Origin: JAEUMW01 sp039807745
Lineage (GTDB): Bacteria > Pseudomonadota > Gammaproteobacteria > Burkholderiales > JAEUMW01
DNA length: 29,129 nucleotides
Direction of reading: 5' to 3'
Assembly (NCBI GenBank): GCA_039807745.1
Contig: JBDHRV010000029.1
Location: forward strand, 1 to 29,129
Part shown: one piece after another, positions 14,814-22,124 of the stretch
Position numbering within the stretch: position 1 is the first letter of the stretch
How the letters are laid out: each line of letters starts with the position of its first letter
Program-made: the position numbers and the translations under genes
The notes under the pieces: model-generated
Seen by the model: only the letters and a program-made list of their open reading frames with translations
Told to the model about the DNA's origin: nothing
The model's database searches: none

Positions 14814-17534
14814 TCAAATGCGCGCCGCGCGCTGCGAATCGAAGCGCTGGACGCGCGAGAGCAGGGCGGGCAGGACTACCAGACTGCAGAGCAGGGTCGT
14901 GAGGATGCCGATGGCGAGCACCATCCCCATGCTTGCCATCCCGCGATGCACCGAGAGCGCGAGGCTGCCGAAGGCACTGACGTTGGTGAAAGCGCTCAAG
15001 AGCACGGCGAGCGCGGTGCTGCTGTGCAGGACGATGCCGTCCGCGGGCGGTGCGGTCCGGAAGCGGTGCACCATATGGATGCAGTTGTCGACGCCCATGC
15101 CGAACACGAGGGGCAGGGCGATGATGTTGGCGAAATTGAAGTGGATGTCGAGGACCGTGATGGCAGCGCCCGTGAGCAGCGAGGCGAGGATGAGCGGCAC
15201 CAGCACCAGGACCACGTCGATCTTTCGCTCGAGCGTCAGCAGCAGGACCACGGTGATCGCCACCAGGGCGTACGCGAAGGCTTCGAGAAACGCTCGCACC
15301 ACCGCGGCACCCGATTCGAGATACACCACCGGCAACCCCGTCGCATGCGGGGCCACGGCCCGCACCTCGGTCACGAACCGCTGCATCGCCGCCCGGTCGT
15401 GTAGATCCTCCCTGGGCTTGATCTCTACCCGATAGAGGCCGCTATCCGAAACCCAGCGCTGCCTGAAGTCCGCCGGCAGGTCGGCAACGTCCACGCGCCG
15501 CGCCCGCAGGGCATCGGAGAGCTGCGAGAGCTGGCGGTCGAGGGAGCCGAGCAGGGTGGTCGTCGCAGCCTGCAAGGCTTGGTCTCGCGCGTCCGGTGGC
15601 AACGCGTCGATATGCGCCAGCAGACGCTCCAGTTCGTGTTGGAGCTCCAGGGCAGGGGCCGCATCGGGCGCTTGCTGGTGTGCGGCAAGATACGCCGAGA
15701 GCGTGGCGAGAAAAGCCCGCAGCGCGTTTTGCTGCTCGTCGGCGCTAGGCTCGGGCTTGCGCTTGGCGTTGTTGAGATCGGGGCCGAGCGTCAAGGCAAG
15801 CTCGTCGATGAGGGCCAGTTTCTCGTCCTGATGCGTCGGCACGAAGTCCGCGAGGGTGCGCACCCCGGCCACGAGCGGGAGCTTTTCGAGTCTGGCCGCG
15901 ATCGAGGTTGCCTCCTCCGCATTCGGCGCCAGCACCGCGAGCGACCAGGGCGAGCTGCTGCCGTCGTGGAGCAGCTCGCGGAATGCGCGAACCGATTCGG
16001 CCTGTGGATCCTGCAGGTCGAGCGGATTGTAGTCGAACTGCGCGCCGCGCAGCGCGAACAGCGCGAGCACGCCGAGCGCGAGAAAGCTCACGAGCACCGC
16101 TGCCGAGTGGCGCATCGGGATGGCCATCGCCGCCAGCGCAAAGCGCGGAAGGGGCCGCAGCAGGGGGTGGCGCCCGCGATACCGCACCGGCCGGCGCAGG
16201 CTCAGGAGCGCCGGCAGGATGGCGAGCGTCACGACGAGGCTCACGAACATGCCGACACCGGAGATGATCCCAAGCTCCGCGACGCCGGCATAGCTGGTAG
16301 GCACGAAACAGAAGAAACCGATCGCCGTCGTGAGCGTGCCGATTTCGAGCGAACCGGCGACGTGCCGCGTTGCCTTTTCGAGCGCCGCGCGATGACTGGG
16401 CAGCGTGCGCGCGAGCTCGCGGTAGCGCAGGCACAGATAGATCGCGTAGTCGGCGCCGATGCCGATGTACATCACGGAGAACGCGACCGAGATCAGATTG
16501 AGCGAGCCCAGGGCGAACGCGGCAAACGCCGCGGTGAAGATCAGCCCGAGCACCAGCGCGATCTGGGTGGCGAGCACCAGCCACAGGGAGCGCAGGCCGA
16601 TCAGCATCACCAGGCTTACGCCCAGAAACGACCCGATGCTCGCCATCTGCGCGCCCAGGCTCGCGCTCCGGAGCTCGTCCAAGGAGAGCGCGCCTTCGCC
16701 AGTGAGCCTGATGGTGACGCCGCTTGCCGCCGGATCGAGCGCTGCGATGGCGTGTCTGATCTCTTCGGTCAGCGCCGTACCCGGCGCCAGCGAGTCGAAC
16801 TCGATGCGCGGCATGACTTCGAGCAGCACGCGCCTGTCCTGGGGCGTCGGGCTCTTGCCGCTCATGAGCTCGATCCACGAGAGGTGAGCGGGCGAGCCTT
16901 GGAGGTAACCCCGAATCGCCGCCGCGATGCTCGCGAAGACGTTCCCGAGATCGACCTCACCGGTGCGATCTTCCTCGATCGCGCGACCGAGCAGCGCGAA
17001 CAGCCCGCGCAGGCTGCGGTCGGTCGAGACCTCCGAGAGAAAGGGCTGCACCTGCGCGAGGCGCTCGGAGAGGCTGTCGAGCCGCTCGCGATCCTCGAAG
17101 AGCAAGCCGTTCTCGCGGAAGAACCGGCTCTCCTGAGGGAAGAAGACCCATTCGAGATGGCGCGTCCCGGTCGTGAGCTTCTGGTACAGTCGCGCGGCTG
17201 CGTCGCGTGCCTGATCGGGCGTCACGCCGTCGACCACGATGATGATCGAATCGCGCGACTGGGGGAAAGCCTTCTCGTACGCCAGAAGATCCTGCCGCCA
17301 GGGCAGCTTGTCCGACAGGACATCGCCGGGGTAGGTGTTGATGCGCAGGTTGTGAACCGTGTAGTACAGCGCGCCGGCAGCGGTCAGCGCGGCCACACCG
17401 ATCACCAGCATGGACCATCGTATGGCGAAGGAAAGCCACGACGCCAGCAGGCGGTCGAGTCGGCCGCGCAAGCCAGGTCCCGGACGCATCGACGTATCAT
17501 GCATGCGTCGCAGAAGCCCTGTTCTCGCCTGCAT
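14814..17534 (-). CDS. MMPL/RND lipid transporter, HpnN-like
   Basis: Up to 906 residues with 12 predicted membrane helices in two halves. Each half is one helix, a large periplasmic loop, then five helices; the first loop begins NTYPGDVLSDKLPW. Conserved RND helix motifs include GIGADYAIYLCLRYRE and GMGVDNCIHMVHRFR, with the Asp and His residues expected for proton coupling. The layout fits HpnN, which moves hopanoids to the outer membrane. The start is uncertain: ATG 17534 is used here, but ATG 17504 or 17489 would leave more room for the divergent BASS gene 26 bases away. Confidence 0.88.
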   Translation of the reverse strand: MQARTGLLRRMHDTSMRPGPGLRGRLDRLLASWLSFAIRWSMLVIGVAALTAAGALYYTVHNLRINTYPGDVLSDKLPWRQDLLAYEKAFPQSRDSIIIVVDGVTPDQARDAAARLYQKLTTGTRHLEWVFFPQESRFFRENGLLFEDRERLDSLSERLAQVQPFLSEVSTDRSLRGLFALLGRAIEEDRTGEVDLGNVFASIAAAIRGYLQGSPAHLSWIELMSGKSPTPQDRRVLLEVMPRIEFDSLAPGTALTEEIRHAIAALDPAASGVTIRLTGEGALSLDELRSASLGAQMASIGSFLGVSLVMLIGLRSLWLVLATQIALVLGLIFTAAFAAFALGSLNLISVAFSVMYIGIGADYAIYLCLRYRELARTLPSHRAALEKATRHVAGSLEIGTLTTAIGFFCFVPTSYAGVAELGIISGVGMFVSLVVTLAILPALLSLRRPVRYRGRHPLLRPLPRFALAAMAIPMRHSAAVLVSFLALGVLALFALRGAQFDYNPLDLQDPQAESVRAFRELLHDGSSSPWSLAVLAPNAEEATSIAARLEKLPLVAGVRTLADFVPTHQDEKLALIDELALTLGPDLNNAKRKPEPSADEQQNALRAFLATLSAYLAAHQQAPDAAPALELQHELERLLAHIDALPPDARDQALQAATTTLLGSLDRQLSQLSDALRARRVDVADLPADFRQRWVSDSGLYRVEIKPREDLHDRAAMQRFVTEVRAVAPHATGLPVVYLESGAAVVRAFLEAFAYALVAITVVLLLTLERKIDVVLVLVPLILASLLTGAAITVLDIHFNFANIIALPLVFGMGVDNCIHMVHRFRTAPPADGIVLHSSTALAVLLSAFTNVSAFGSLALSVHRGMASMGMVLAIGILTTLLCSLVVLPALLSRVQRFDSQRAARI

Positions 17535-17560
17535 CCTTCTTACGCGGATTGCGACCGCGC

Positions 17561-18424
17561 GTGCTCGCCGAACCTGAAACCATCGTTCGTGTCCTGACCA
17601 CCTGCTCGCTCGCGGGGCTGCTCCTCGCGGCGGGCTTGAGACTGCGCTGGTCCGAGATTGTCGCGGCGCTCGCGAGGTGCCGCGTCACGTGGATCGTGCT
17701 CGCGAATTTTCTTCTCGTGCCAGTCCTCGCCGTGGCGATCGCACGGGCCGTGCCGCTGTCGCCGGAGCGTTCCGCCGGCATGCTGCTGCTCGCGGCCGCG
17801 CCGTTCGCGCCCGTCGTGCCGGTGTTCGCGCGGCTGGCACGCGCCGACCTGGCGCTGGCGGTCGGGCTCACCTCGCTCTTCCCCGTGCTGTCCGCGGCGA
17901 TGACGCCCGCCGTCCTGCTCCTCGCCTTGCCGTGGTCGATCGGCGCCGAGAGCTTCCAGTTTCGTGCCGGGGTCATCCTTGCCGTGCTATTTACCACGAT
18001 CACGCTGCCCCTCGCTGCCGGTGTGGCCCTGAACCATGTCTGGCCCGGTCTGCGCGCGCGCCTGCTCCGGCCGCTGGACATCATCGCGGAGGCCACCGGC
18101 GCGGCATCGCTGCTCTTCATCGTCGGAGTCGAATTCCAGAACATCGTGGCGACACCGTGGCCATCGCTCGTCGCGATGATCGTTTTCATCGAAGCCTCGT
18201 TCCTGCTCGGGTACGCGTTCGGCGGCGCCGTCCCGGCGCGGCGCATGGTCGTTGCCCTCGGCACCGGCAATCGCAACATCGCCCTCGCGCTCCTGGTGGC
18301 CCTCGACAGTTTCGCCGGCACGGGGATTCCGGGCGTGGTCGTGACCATCGGATTGCTGCTGATCCTGTCGGGACTCCTGCACGTGGGCTACTACCGCTTC
18401 TTCGGACTCGGCACCGGGTCGTGA
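17561..18424 (+). CDS. Bile acid:sodium symporter (BASS) family transporter
   Basis: About 287 residues, nearly all in nine or ten membrane helices. The GTGNRNIALALLVAL helix matches the conserved crossover region of BASS proteins, and AAPFAPVVPVFARLARAD matches the first. Sodium-coupled uptake of an organic anion is the family activity; the substrate is unknown. The start is uncertain: GTG 17561 is used, TTG 17549 is possible, and neither has a clear ribosome site. It shares an almost non-existent divergent region with the HpnN-like gene and ends 22 bases before the convergent sulfotransferase. Confidence 0.85.
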   Translation: MLAEPETIVRVLTTCSLAGLLLAAGLRLRWSEIVAALARCRVTWIVLANFLLVPVLAVAIARAVPLSPERSAGMLLLAAAPFAPVVPVFARLARADLALAVGLTSLFPVLSAAMTPAVLLLALPWSIGAESFQFRAGVILAVLFTTITLPLAAGVALNHVWPGLRARLLRPLDIIAEATGAASLLFIVGVEFQNIVATPWPSLVAMIVFIEASFLLGYAFGGAVPARRMVVALGTGNRNIALALLVALDSFAGTGIPGVVVTIGLLLILSGLLHVGYYRFFGLGTGS

Positions 18425-18446
18425 CGACGGTCCGGCGCCGGGTCGG

Positions 18447-19616
18447 TCAGGCGGATCGTTCCAGCGGCCGAGACGTCGAGCAGCGATCCGCGTTGAGTCC
18501 GTAGGCCGCGATCACGTCGCCGAGCTCGCGTTCTATCCAGTCGTTGGACAGACCGAAGTCCTCGAGCGCGTAGTCGTGTCGACTCTGGTAGGTTCGTTGC
18601 CGTTGCGCCGCCGCGTCGAGCTGCGCCCGGTACGCGGCTCCGATCGACCATCCGAAATGGCGGTAAAGCGCTTCCACGACGCCGCGCGGGTCCCGCACCA
18701 GATCGCGGTAGTCGATGCAGTAGTAGCGCTCGGGAGCGATGCGGCTGCCGAACCGGAAGAGGTGGCGATACCACGCCACGGCGAGCTTCGCGTATGACTT
18801 AGCCTCGGCGCCGTTCTTCGGGATCTCGGGGGAATGGGCCTGCCACGCCGGCACGAAGAGGCTCACGTGGGAGGCGATCGACGCGGCGGGGTGGCGCACG
18901 ATCGTGATGAAGCGGGCATCCGGAAACGCCTCGGCGAGCGCTTCGACCGCGCCGGCCGAGCAGGTCGACTTCACGAGCATGATGCGACCCTTGCCATGCG
19001 CGTGGGCCTGGCGCTGCAGGCAGCTGCGATAGTACGACATCAGCGGCCGACGCTTTGCAGCGGGGAGTGCGTCGGGAAACCCGACCTCCCACAGTTCGTC
19101 GACGAAGGGGAACAACATGTAGACCGCTTCGCCGGCGAAGGCGTAGACGAACAGTGCGTGGTCCTCCTCCGGCTCGGAGAGCCGCATCCGGTGCATGTCG
19201 TCCCAACCACCGAACCAGTTGCGCTCCCCGCTCGCCAACATCCGTGCGAACGGCGCCCCGAGCCTGTCATCGACCCGGGCGAGGACATCGAGCGCTCGTT
19301 GCAGACACACCGCCGGGAAGATCGTGTGGTACATCTTCCAGTGCACGAAGCGCTCTTCGTCGAGGCTCATCAGCTTCTGGAGGAAGCTCGTCCCGCTGCG
19401 GGGCGGCGCGACGATGAAAACCGGTGCCGCGACCGGCTCGCGCCTGAAGCCGGGAGCGACGACATGATCGAGTGCGCGAGCTGCCCAGACCAGTCCACGA
19501 AACAGCAGGAAGAGGGCGGTGAAGAAGACTACGTAAGCCCACCTGCGCAGCCGAAACGGCTGGCGCAGCAGTGCGAGATCCAGTGCCTTGAAGAACGACC
19601 GATAGTTGAAAAACAT
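18447..19616 (-). CDS. Sulfotransferase family protein with N-terminal membrane anchor
   Basis: 389 residues. One membrane helix (about 26-45) is followed by a PAPS-dependent sulfotransferase domain. PPRSGTS (71-77) is the 5'-phosphosulfate loop, and VRHPAASIASHVSLF is the 3'-phosphate-binding helix with Arg and Ser. The domain ends with the usual YRDLVRDPRGVVEALYRHFGW segment. It should transfer sulfate to a lipid, sugar or other membrane-proximal acceptor. The acceptor is not indicated, and no PAPS-synthesis genes are nearby. The 183 bases upstream (19617-19799) hold no gene I can support. Confidence 0.88.
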   Translation of the reverse strand: MFFNYRSFFKALDLALLRQPFRLRRWAYVVFFTALFLLFRGLVWAARALDHVVAPGFRREPVAAPVFIVAPPRSGTSFLQKLMSLDEERFVHWKMYHTIFPAVCLQRALDVLARVDDRLGAPFARMLASGERNWFGGWDDMHRMRLSEPEEDHALFVYAFAGEAVYMLFPFVDELWEVGFPDALPAAKRRPLMSYYRSCLQRQAHAHGKGRIMLVKSTCSAGAVEALAEAFPDARFITIVRHPAASIASHVSLFVPAWQAHSPEIPKNGAEAKSYAKLAVAWYRHLFRFGSRIAPERYYCIDYRDLVRDPRGVVEALYRHFGWSIGAAYRAQLDAAAQRQRTYQSRHDYALEDFGLSNDWIERELGDVIAAYGLNADRCSTSRPLERSA

Positions 19617-19799
19617 GGGCGGCGAGGGTGCGTGAAGTCGAACGGCGGACTCGTCATGGCGCAGCTTCGAGAACGCGCTTCTGCGCAGCCGTCGCCTTCC
19701 CGATGCATCGGGCTCTGGCGCCGCCTTCCCGTTCGGCTGTCCGCGCCGGTCGCGGATGATGACACAGGCGGATCGCCTCGGGAATGGGCTTTCCTGATT

Positions 19800-20327
19800 T
19801 CAGGCGGCGTCGATCGCGCTTTCGAACACCCCGCCCACCGCGTCGTCGAACGCCGCCAGGATCACGCTTTCGAGGTCGAGCCCGCCCGCCAGCGCGGTGC
19901 GGATCTCCTGCACGGCCACTGCGGTGGCGAGCTCGAGCGGGTAGCCGAAGATGCCGCAGCTGATCGCAGGAAATGCGATCGACCGGGCACCGTGGTCGCC
20001 CGCGAGTGCCATCGCGTTGCGATAGCAGGCGGCGAGGAGCTGCTCCTCTCCCTGGCCGCCGCCGCGCCAGACCGGCCCCACGGTGTGGATCACGAACCGG
20101 TTCGGCAACCGGAAGGCGGGGGTGATGCGCGCCTCGCCCGTCGGGCAGCGCACGCCGGGACGCACTTCCGGAATGCGACGGCACGCCTCCAGCAACTCGG
20201 GACCCGCGGCACGGTGGATCGCCCCGTCGACCCCACCGCCGCCCAGCAGCCGCTCGTTCGCGGCGTTGACGATCGCATCCACCCGGAGCGTCGTGATGTC
20301 GGCGACAGCAACGCGGATTCTCCTCAT
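19800..20327 (-). CDS. Macro-domain protein (O-acetyl-ADP-ribose deacetylase type)
   Basis: 175 residues, one macro domain of the MacroD/YmdB class. Asp10-Ile11 for adenine, Asn21 and Asn24 (IVNAANERLLGGGG) and Asp34 followed by AIHRAAG form the active site, and FPAISCGIFGYP is the phosphate-binding loop. Members remove ADP-ribose from acidic residues or hydrolyse O-acetyl-ADP-ribose. The ATG at 20327 gives the standard family N-terminus. No ADP-ribosyltransferase partner is visible, so a toxin-antitoxin-like role is not supported here. It lies downstream of the CWC gene. Confidence 0.92.
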   Translation of the reverse strand: MRRIRVAVADITTLRVDAIVNAANERLLGGGGVDGAIHRAAGPELLEACRRIPEVRPGVRCPTGEARITPAFRLPNRFVIHTVGPVWRGGGQGEEQLLAACYRNAMALAGDHGARSIAFPAISCGIFGYPLELATAVAVQEIRTALAGGLDLESVILAAFDDAVGGVFESAIDAA

Positions 20328-20428
20328 CGCGCGATTATCGGCCGGGTCGACGCGTGCTTCAATTGCATCCACAGACACGTTGCGGTCGTGGGTCCTCGAG
20401 GTCGAGGCGGTGATGGACTGAGCAGCGA

Positions 20429-20641
20429 TCACTCCGGGGTGTCGTCGAGCTGGCCTGCACACCGCCTGCAGAGGCAGGCGCGATTGCGCTGCGCCGGGGG
20501 CACGCGGGCGAGGGTCTCGGGACCGATTGCCACGTCCTGGCACCAGCATGGCGTATCGAAGCGGCCGGACGCCGCAACGGCACAGCCGTTCTCCTCTCCG
20601 CAAAGCGGGCAGGCGTGATGCGGGAGCGGCCGGACAGACAT
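20429..20641 (-). CDS. Cysteine-rich CWC family protein
   Basis: 70 residues. CPLCG...C near the start, a central CWC (Cys-Trp-Cys) and a closing CLCRRCA give the cysteine pattern of the Cys_rich_CWC family, presumably one or two zinc sites. Function is unknown. An upstream in-frame ATG at 20710 would add 23 residues, but the family usually starts close to the first CxxC. It ends 101 bases before the macro-domain start on the same strand. Confidence 0.8.
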   Translation of the reverse strand: MSVRPLPHHACPLCGEENGCAVAASGRFDTPCWCQDVAIGPETLARVPPAQRNRACLCRRCAGQLDDTPE

Positions 20642-20800
20642 CGGCAAGTGTGGATCACTCTCGGAACGGAGATCGCGGTCGGCAGCGATCGATGCCAGTA
20701 CCGGGCGCATCGTCAGGGACGTCGCGCATTGAGGGTGCAGGCAATGTTAGCAAGACGATGACAAGGGGGCGAGACGATTCGGCCGCAAACCGAGTACGGC

Positions 20801-20818
20801 AGTCACGAGATCGTGACT
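20801..20818. promoter_or_regulatory. Perfect dyad upstream of galE, possible operator
   Basis: AGTCACGA-GA-TCGTGACT: two 8-base arms with a 2-base spacer, centred about 106 bases before the galE start. A second, weaker stem CGGGAC/GTCCCG (20865-20870 with 20883-20888) lies between it and galE. The rest of the gap 20642-20915 shows no gene. One dyad of this length is not far from chance expectation in a window this size. Confidence 0.3.
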
Positions 20819-20915
20819 CCTGTAACTCTTGGAGCCATTGGTGGACCAGAGAGTGCTTTCGCGGCGGGACCTGTGGTGAAATGTCCCGACTCTTCATTTT
20901 CGAGGTGGCAACTCT

Positions 20916-21944
20916 ATGGCTTGCATATTGGTGACGGGAGGAGCTGGATACATCGGCTCGCACGCGTGCGTCGAGATCCTCGCGGCCGGGCACGACGTCG
21001 TCGTTCTCGACAACCTTCGGAACAGCGCACCGGAAGCCATCGATCGCGTTTCGCGCATCGCCGGTCGGGCGTTGGGCTTCGTCCGTGCCGACATCCGGGA
21101 CCAGGATGCGCTGGACGAAGTATTCACAAAGCATCCGATCACGGCCGTGATGCACTTCGCCGGCCTGAAGGCGGTGGGAGAGTCGGTCGCGAGGCCGCTC
21201 GACTATTACGACAACAACGTGGTCGGGTCCCTGAGGCTGCTCCAGGCGATGTCCAGGCACCGTGTTCGTGAGATCGTGTTCAGCTCCTCGGCGACGGTTT
21301 ACGGCGAGCCGAGCGAGATGCCCATCCGCGAGGACGCCCCTTTCAACGCCGCCAACCCCTACGGCCGGACCAAGGTGATGATCGAGGAGATCCTGCGCGA
21401 CGTCGCCGTCGGGGAGGACGCATGGCGCGTGGCCGTCCTGCGTTACTTCAATCCGGTCGGCGCCCATGCGAGCGGCCTCATTGGCGAGGATCCAAAGGGA
21501 CCTCCCAACAACCTGATGCCCTACATCAGCCAGGTCGCTGTCGGCAGGCGGGAGTTCCTGTCGGTCTGGGGCAACGACTATCCGACGCCGGACGGCACCG
21601 GGGTCAGGGACTACATCCACGTGGTCGATCTCGCCAGGGGACACGTCGCGGCGCTGGAGAAGCTGCGCGGGGTGGAGGGAGTCGTCACCTACAATCTGGG
21701 CACGGGATGCGGCCATAGCGTGCTCGAGGTGGTGCGTGCGTTCGAACAGGCCAGCGGACGAACCATCCCGTATCGCATCGCCGCACGCCGGCCCGGGGAT
21801 ATTCCCACCTGCTACGCTGATCCGCGCAAGGCCGAAACCGAGCTTCGCTGGAGCGCGCAGAAGGGATTGCTGGACATGTGTCGTGACAGTTGGCGGTGGC
21901 AGTCGAACAACCCGGAAGGGTACGCCGCAACGGGCGCTGCGTAA
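20916..21944 (+). CDS. galE: UDP-glucose 4-epimerase
   Basis: 342 residues, standard length. It has the NAD-binding VTGGAGYIGSHACVE, the catalytic Ser124 (FSSSATVYG) and the YxxxK pair Tyr149/Lys153 (NPYGRTK), plus the sugar-binding RYFNPVGAHASG and the long PPNNLMPYISQVAVG loop typical of true GalE. It interconverts UDP-glucose and UDP-galactose for surface polysaccharides. GAGGTGG (20902-20908) is a strong ribosome site. No other polysaccharide genes surround it; the sulfotransferase four genes away is the only possible companion. Confidence 0.95.
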   Translation: MACILVTGGAGYIGSHACVEILAAGHDVVVLDNLRNSAPEAIDRVSRIAGRALGFVRADIRDQDALDEVFTKHPITAVMHFAGLKAVGESVARPLDYYDNNVVGSLRLLQAMSRHRVREIVFSSSATVYGEPSEMPIREDAPFNAANPYGRTKVMIEEILRDVAVGEDAWRVAVLRYFNPVGAHASGLIGEDPKGPPNNLMPYISQVAVGRREFLSVWGNDYPTPDGTGVRDYIHVVDLARGHVAALEKLRGVEGVVTYNLGTGCGHSVLEVVRAFEQASGRTIPYRIAARRPGDIPTCYADPRKAETELRWSAQKGLLDMCRDSWRWQSNNPEGYAATGAA

Positions 21945-22030
21945 GGCTTCGATAGCCGACTCAGGCAAAGGCGCGCACTGCGTGGCGCGGACGCGTCTTC
22001 ACCCCGCATCCCAGATTGAATCGCGCGTGG

Positions 22031-22048
22031 TCGCCTGTAAACAGGCGA
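22031..22048. promoter_or_regulatory. Perfect dyad upstream of the ftsK promoter
   Basis: TCGCCTGT-AA-ACAGGCGA, 8-base arms, 35 bases before a perfect -10 box. It could be an operator for ftsK or the hairpin ending galE mRNA (stem closing on TAAA), though no T-run follows. The CTGT/ACAG halves recall LexA sites, but the spacing is 2 instead of 8. Confidence 0.35.
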
Positions 22049-22082
22049 GCGTGCCAGGTTAGGTCGAACTACCGCCACCGGC

Positions 22083-22088
22083 TATAAT
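22083..22088 (+). promoter_or_regulatory. Candidate ftsK promoter (-10 box)
   Basis: Perfect TATAAT 37 bases before the ATG at 22125. The -35 region has no recognisable hexamer. It suggests that the ftsK cluster has its own promoter, separate from galE. Confidence 0.5.
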
Positions 22089-22124
22089 TCGTCCTCGAAT
22101 TACCCTGATGGATTGACGCTCTTG

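Noticed and set aside
15579..17597. Long plus-strand open frame opposite the HpnN-like gene
   Set aside because: Arg/Glu/Gln-rich shadow without any domain; the minus strand encodes a clear 12-helix transporter.
19699..19712. Perfect 14-base palindrome CCCGATGCATCGGG upstream of the sulfotransferase
   Set aside because: About two perfect palindromes of this length are expected by chance in a window this size; no other signal supports it.
19800..20641. Macro-domain gene plus small Cys-rich gene as a DarTG-like toxin-antitoxin pair
   Set aside because: The small protein matches the CWC family, not an ADP-ribosyltransferase, and the macro domain is of the MacroD/YmdB type rather than DarG.
22031..22048. 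LexA (SOS) box before ftsK
   Set aside because: Half-sites CTGT and ACAG are separated by 2 bases, not the 8 required.
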